Part shown: piece by piece, positions 61,141 to 64,000 of the stretch
Numbering within the stretch: position 1 is the first letter of the stretch
Layout of the letters: every line of letters begins with the position of its first letter
Origin: Halosolutus amylolyticus
Lineage (GTDB): Archaea; Halobacteriota; Halobacteria; Halobacteriales; Natrialbaceae
DNA: 64,000 nt
Direction: 5' to 3'
Assembly: GCF_023566055.1 (NCBI RefSeq)
Contig: NZ_JALIQP010000008.1
Coordinates: forward strand, 62,001-126,000
Position numbers and translations under genes: made by a program
The notes under the pieces: model-generated
The model's input: the letters and a program-made list of their open reading frames with translations, nothing else
What the model was told of the DNA's origin: nothing
Databases searched by the model: none

Positions 61141-61202
61141 GAGAGACGCTGAGAGAACCTAATCAAAGCCCTACGGTGTCCAAATAGCGATTCTGACCGA
61201 TC

Positions 61203-61562
61203 TCACAGTGAAATTGGTGCATCAAGATCGGGATCAGCTTTGATGATGGCCGAAAGCTGAGGCTGTAACTGATCGAACTGGGGAGTTAGTTCCACCAGTT
61301 GCGGTTCCTGTTCGTAGCTGACGAGCGATTGGTCCGCTAACTTCGGGAGATGCAAGTGGTGCAGCGCCAGCCGAATCTGCTTTGATTCTTCTTCGGAAAC
61401 CTCTGCAAGAGGCGCGTGATGATTGTGTTTGAGGATCGTCTCCGTGAGATCGCTTACCGTTAACGACCGCTTCTCGTGCGCGAGCGTTGCGAGGATGATG
61501 CGACGGTGTTGCTCCTTACACAGTTCGAGAACCGTGTCGAACTCAGTAGTATGCCCAACCAC
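61203..61562 (-). CDS. DUF7344 winged-helix protein without membrane segments
   Basis: A 119-residue protein. The DUF7344 blocks are visible (FDTVLELCKEQHRRIILATL, ALHHLHLPKLADQSLVSYE), but the two C-terminal helices seen in the other three copies are absent. It follows the Bat-like gene after 90 bp on the same strand and is probably co-transcribed. The base composition is more AT-rich than the window average. Confidence 0.75.
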   Translation of the reverse strand: MVGHTTEFDTVLELCKEQHRRIILATLAHEKRSLTVSDLTETILKHNHHAPLAEVSEEESKQIRLALHHLHLPKLADQSLVSYEQEPQLVELTPQFDQLQPQLSAIIKADPDLDAPISL

Positions 61563-61652
61563 GAAAGAAGAAAACGCCTCTTTGCGTAAGAGGAGACGTG
61601 CTGTATAGTACTAATTCGGGTGGTGGAGTCCAGACATTCCACAACTGGAGAA

Positions 61653-62327
61653 TCATTCCTCATCCTCGTCTTCATTTGGATGGCTGATCGTCAACGTACT
61701 CGTAATGAGATTGTTGTGTGCAGCGCGAAATCGATTCGAGAGTGTCTGCTGGGCCACCCCCATTTGATCCGCCAGTTCACGCATTGTCACCGCTCGTGGG
61801 ACCTCATAGTAGCCTGCTTCGAGCGCAGTGACCAGCGTCTCGCGTTGCTTCGGTGTGAGATCGTACTGGGCGCTCGCCATCGGCTGTTCCTGTTCTTGGA
61901 TCGAATTGAGTTCGTAAGAAATACCATTTTCACTACAGTACTCTTGAAACTCCGAGAGGGCGTCCTGACTGTCGAATCGCATCCGTAGTTCCCACTCTTC
62001 CGCTTTCCCGATCGCTTGTAGGATCGTTGCCCCGAGTTCGACGTATGCATAGATGATGGTCTCGACGTTTTCAGTCCACTCGCCACGGTACAATTTCGCC
62101 TTTTCTATTTCATCAATCCGAACAATGTTTTTCACGGATTCATCGTCCTGAAACGCCTCTTCAAACTTCGCGTGATTACCACCACTCACCCAGAAATACG
62201 GCATAAGTCGATCTTCCATCGTTGCCACGACTTGCTCGATCTCGTCGACCATCTGTGGGGCCGCTGTGAGTGCATGATTCAATGCGAGATCATCCGATTT
62301 GACGGAAAACTCGGCAATAATGCTCAT
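61653..62327 (-). CDS. Bat-like HTH-10 transcriptional regulator
   Basis: A 224-residue protein. Residues about 1-150 form a sensor-like region; residues about 155-215 are the HTH-10 domain of bacterio-opsin activator proteins (LTPKQRETLVTALEAGYYEV, RELADQMGVAQQTLSNRFR). Such proteins activate genes in response to light, oxygen or other cues. It heads a pair with the DUF7344 gene. Composition is AT-rich compared with the core of the window, suggesting an acquired segment. Confidence 0.85.
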   Translation of the reverse strand: MSIIAEFSVKSDDLALNHALTAAPQMVDEIEQVVATMEDRLMPYFWVSGGNHAKFEEAFQDDESVKNIVRIDEIEKAKLYRGEWTENVETIIYAYVELGATILQAIGKAEEWELRMRFDSQDALSEFQEYCSENGISYELNSIQEQEQPMASAQYDLTPKQRETLVTALEAGYYEVPRAVTMRELADQMGVAQQTLSNRFRAAHNNLITSTLTISHPNEDEDEE

Positions 62328-62776
62328 ACCTCCAATTGGAGGTCAGACGTATAAGTCGCAGTCGAAGCGCCTGTGCTATCCAGATAGAGTGGCAAGTCCA
62401 TCACCTGTACTGACCGACCCTCACACCTTGTCATCGACCTGTATCTCGTACCACATTCGCGCACTGAATTCACCCGGATTCTGTCAGTGCGGTCGGTTGT
62501 AGCTGTCATCCAGGAGCAGGATGTCCGCACTGTAGTGGATCAGTGACGAGTTCGGCGTCGAACTTTTCTGGCCTCTCGATTTCGTGGAGGACGTTTAGAA
62601 CGTGTCTGTCAATAGTTTTCGGACCGATCGTTTCTAGGAGAACGAACCCCAATTCTGTATAGCCGCATACGATTCATCGATTTTGAATCCATACCACTGC
62701 TGGATTGCTTATTTCAGTTGTCTCATGCAGACAACTGAGTTAGCAGTAGTTTTATGAGACTGTCACGACTACCGAA
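62328..62776. other. intergenic region upstream of integrase, AT-rich
   Basis: Apart from the dyad at 62714-62738 and a TATA-like element near 62749, no gene was recognised in this 449-bp gap. Confidence 0.45.
62714..62738. promoter_or_regulatory. 10-bp perfect dyad upstream of integrase
   Basis: TCAGTTGTCT and AGACAACTGA flank a 5-base loop CATGC. A TATA-like GTTTTATGA at 62749-62757 begins 10 bases after the dyad. In addition TCTCAT (62721-62726) is mirrored by ATGAGA (62754-62759). The site could bind a dimeric repressor at the integrase promoter, or be a terminator hairpin. Confidence 0.5.
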
Positions 62777-62786
62777 ATGGACGACC

Positions 62787-62849
62787 ATGACGATCGCAGA
62801 ACGTGCCCGGATCGAAGCGAACGACCTTCTCGATCGGACGAGTACATGA
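62787..62849 (+). CDS. possible 20-codon ORF coupled to the integrase
   Basis: ATG 62787 opens a 20-codon frame (MTIAERARIEANDLL...) whose stop overlaps the integrase ATG as ATGA. Composition is haloarchaeal. It may be a coupled leader peptide or the tail of a lost gene. Confidence 0.3.
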   Translation: MTIAERARIEANDLLDRTST

Positions 62850-64000
62850 GCCAACAGGACACGATCAACTGGTCGCGCAAGTCGCTCGCCGAACTCCAGG
62901 CGATCTGGAACGCCCACATCGAACCCGACCTCGCGCGAGACGGCCTCGCACTCGATCGCCGCCCGACCTACGAGGAACTCGTCGACGCCGGCTACTCGGG
63001 GATCGCCTACGCACTGCGTGAACACCACGAGCTCACGCTCGGCCAGTTCCTCACGACGGTCGGCTACCCGGAATCCGATTCTGACGGCGCGTACCCGTGG
63101 GGGATCGACGACGAAACCACCATCCACGAACTCGAGTTATACCTCGACACAAATCTTCCGCGGAAGGGACTCGCCGAGAGCACGATCGATTCGAAGCGAT
63201 CGCGACTGGCCCGCTACGTCCGCACCTACGCCGATCGCTTCGGGCCGGCCGATATCGTGACTCGCGTCCGTGAGGACGCCGTGACCCCGCGGGGCGAAAA
63301 ACAGCGCGTGCGAGCCGTCTTCGATACGTTCGACCAGGAACTCGACAGCGCCGAGTCGAAACACAAGCACCTGACCGACGTCCGACTATTCTACGAGTGG
63401 CTGGCCGGCGATCGCGACGCCGAGTTCAACCCCTCCCGCGGCGCGCCCCACGAAACGCGCTGGAAGGGCGCGACGCCCGACGAGGACGATCGCGACCCGC
63501 CGGCACTCGAAGCGGCGCACGTCCGTTCGCTCGTCGAGGCCTGCGAGTCACCGGCCGAGCGCCTGCTCGTCGTCGCCGCGTGTGCGTGGGGCCTGCGCCG
63601 GGGCGAGATCGCCGCCCTCTCGATCGACCAGTTCGAACCGTCGTCGGACGGCCGGATAGACGTCGACGCCGACGACCCACGGATCGTATTCGGCGACGAG
63701 CGAAAGAACGGCCCCGGACGCGTGTCGGTACACTACGGCCTCGAGACGCTGGCCGATCGGGTGTTACAACTGGCCGATCGCGAGGACTGGAACGGCTACC
63801 TGTTCCCGAGTTCGGCCGCTTCGAGCGGCCACGTCACGCCGGATACGATCACCGCTCGCTTCAAACGACTGGCAGAGCGGGCAGATATCTGCGTGCGTGG
63901 CGAGACGCCGACGCCGCAGTACGGGCGCCGGTTCTGGTACCGGACCTACGCCGACGCCGTCGAGACGCTCGCCGAACGCGTCGAGGCGATCGCGGACGAA
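62846..64000 (+). CDS. tyrosine recombinase/integrase, 3' end outside window
   Basis: From ATG 62846 (an in-frame ATG at 62777 is the alternative) 385 residues run open to the window end. Order: N-terminal ~75 residues with NWSRKSLAELQAIW; a core-binding domain with GLAESTIDSKRSRLARYVRTYADRFG (about 110-210); and a catalytic domain with ACAWGLRRGEIAALS (first Arg), ERKNGPGRVSV (Lys) and TPQYGRRFWYRTYADAV (second Arg box). The nucleophile Tyr would lie beyond base 64000. Unlike the gene at 58627 the visible catalytic residues are present. Confidence 0.85.
   Translation, partial: MSQQDTINWSRKSLAELQAIWNAHIEPDLARDGLALDRRPTYEELVDAGYSGIAYALREHHELTLGQFLTTVGYPESDSDGAYPWGIDDETTIHELELYLDTNLPRKGLAESTIDSKRSRLARYVRTYADRFGPADIVTRVREDAVTPRGEKQRVRAVFDTFDQELDSAESKHKHLTDVRLFYEWLAGDRDAEFNPSRGAPHETRWKGATPDEDDRDPPALEAAHVRSLVEACESPAERLLVVAACAWGLRRGEIAALSIDQFEPSSDGRIDVDADDPRIVFGDERKNGPGRVSVHYGLETLADRVLQLADREDWNGYLFPSSAASSGHVTPDTITARFKRLAERADICVRGETPTPQYGRRFWYRTYADAVETLAERVEAIADE

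Noticed and set aside
62777-62845. Integrase start at ATG 62777
   Set aside because: Not fully excluded, since it sits ~20 nt after a TATA-like element, but the added residues are Arg/Asp/Ser-rich without similarity, and the ATGA coupling favours 62846.

Overview
The window comes from a haloarchaeon, most likely a natrialbalean or haloterrigenid type; the genus cannot be fixed from sequence alone. Evidence: high GC with a strong C/G third-position bias, very acidic predicted proteins, twin-arginine and SipW-type signal peptides, ATAACAAA or TATA elements close to start codons, and families typical of Halobacteria (DUF7344, DUF1616, Bat/HTH-10, CbtA/CbtB, Mrp antiporter with split subunits). 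No rRNA, CRISPR array or intact insertion sequence was seen. Genes are densely packed, and many starts overlap the previous stop as ATGA, GTGA or TGATG.

Bases 1-29400 are a surface-glycan island. It holds a partial GT61 glycosyltransferase, two DUF354 glycosyltransferase-like paralogues, two NodB-type deacetylases, a formyltransferase coupled to one of them, a type I phosphodiesterase, two FemAB-like acyl-transfer proteins back to back, a polytopic membrane protein, a secreted beta-helix protein, a flippase, and an unusual zinc ribbon-methyltransferase-sugar/aminoglycoside-kinase-like fusion. A tail-to-tail pair of surface protein paralogues lies near 20-22.5 kb. The island closes with a five-gene operon (29271 to 23979) that reads as the UDP-GlcNAc3NAcA pathway (acetyltransferase, aminotransferase, oxidoreductase, UDP-sugar dehydrogenase) followed by a dolichol-type GT2. 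A tRNA-like gene with an enlarged anticodon loop lies at 12.3 kb.

Bases 29400-41100 mix small regulators (two DUF7344 proteins, PadR, two winged-helix proteins), a second DUF1616 protein, a long acidic repeat protein with regularly spaced N-glycosylation sequons, a MaoC hydratase, a sugar epimerase and dihydroorotase.

Bases 41100-45300 are the most interesting stretch. A SipW/TasA-type secreted protein is preceded by a TATA box and a roughly 120-nt leader that can fold into two mutually exclusive states, one of which hides its Shine-Dalgarno sequence. Facing it is a coupled operon of a DUF7344 regulator, a SipW-like signal peptidase and a small SipW-type substrate. The last gene carries an apparent premature stop.

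Bases 46000-58400 are housekeeping and transport: pyrD, a Ser-type thiolase, a cbtB-cbtA-ferredoxin set for cobalt/cobalamin, and a nine-gene Mrp-type cation/proton antiporter operon. Bases 58600-64000 look like a decaying integration region: a tyrosine recombinase lacking catalytic residues, an internally deleted carotenoid oxygenase pseudogene, a shredded DUF998 membrane protein, a DUF7344/Bat regulator pair, and a second integrase that runs off the end with a strong dyad upstream.
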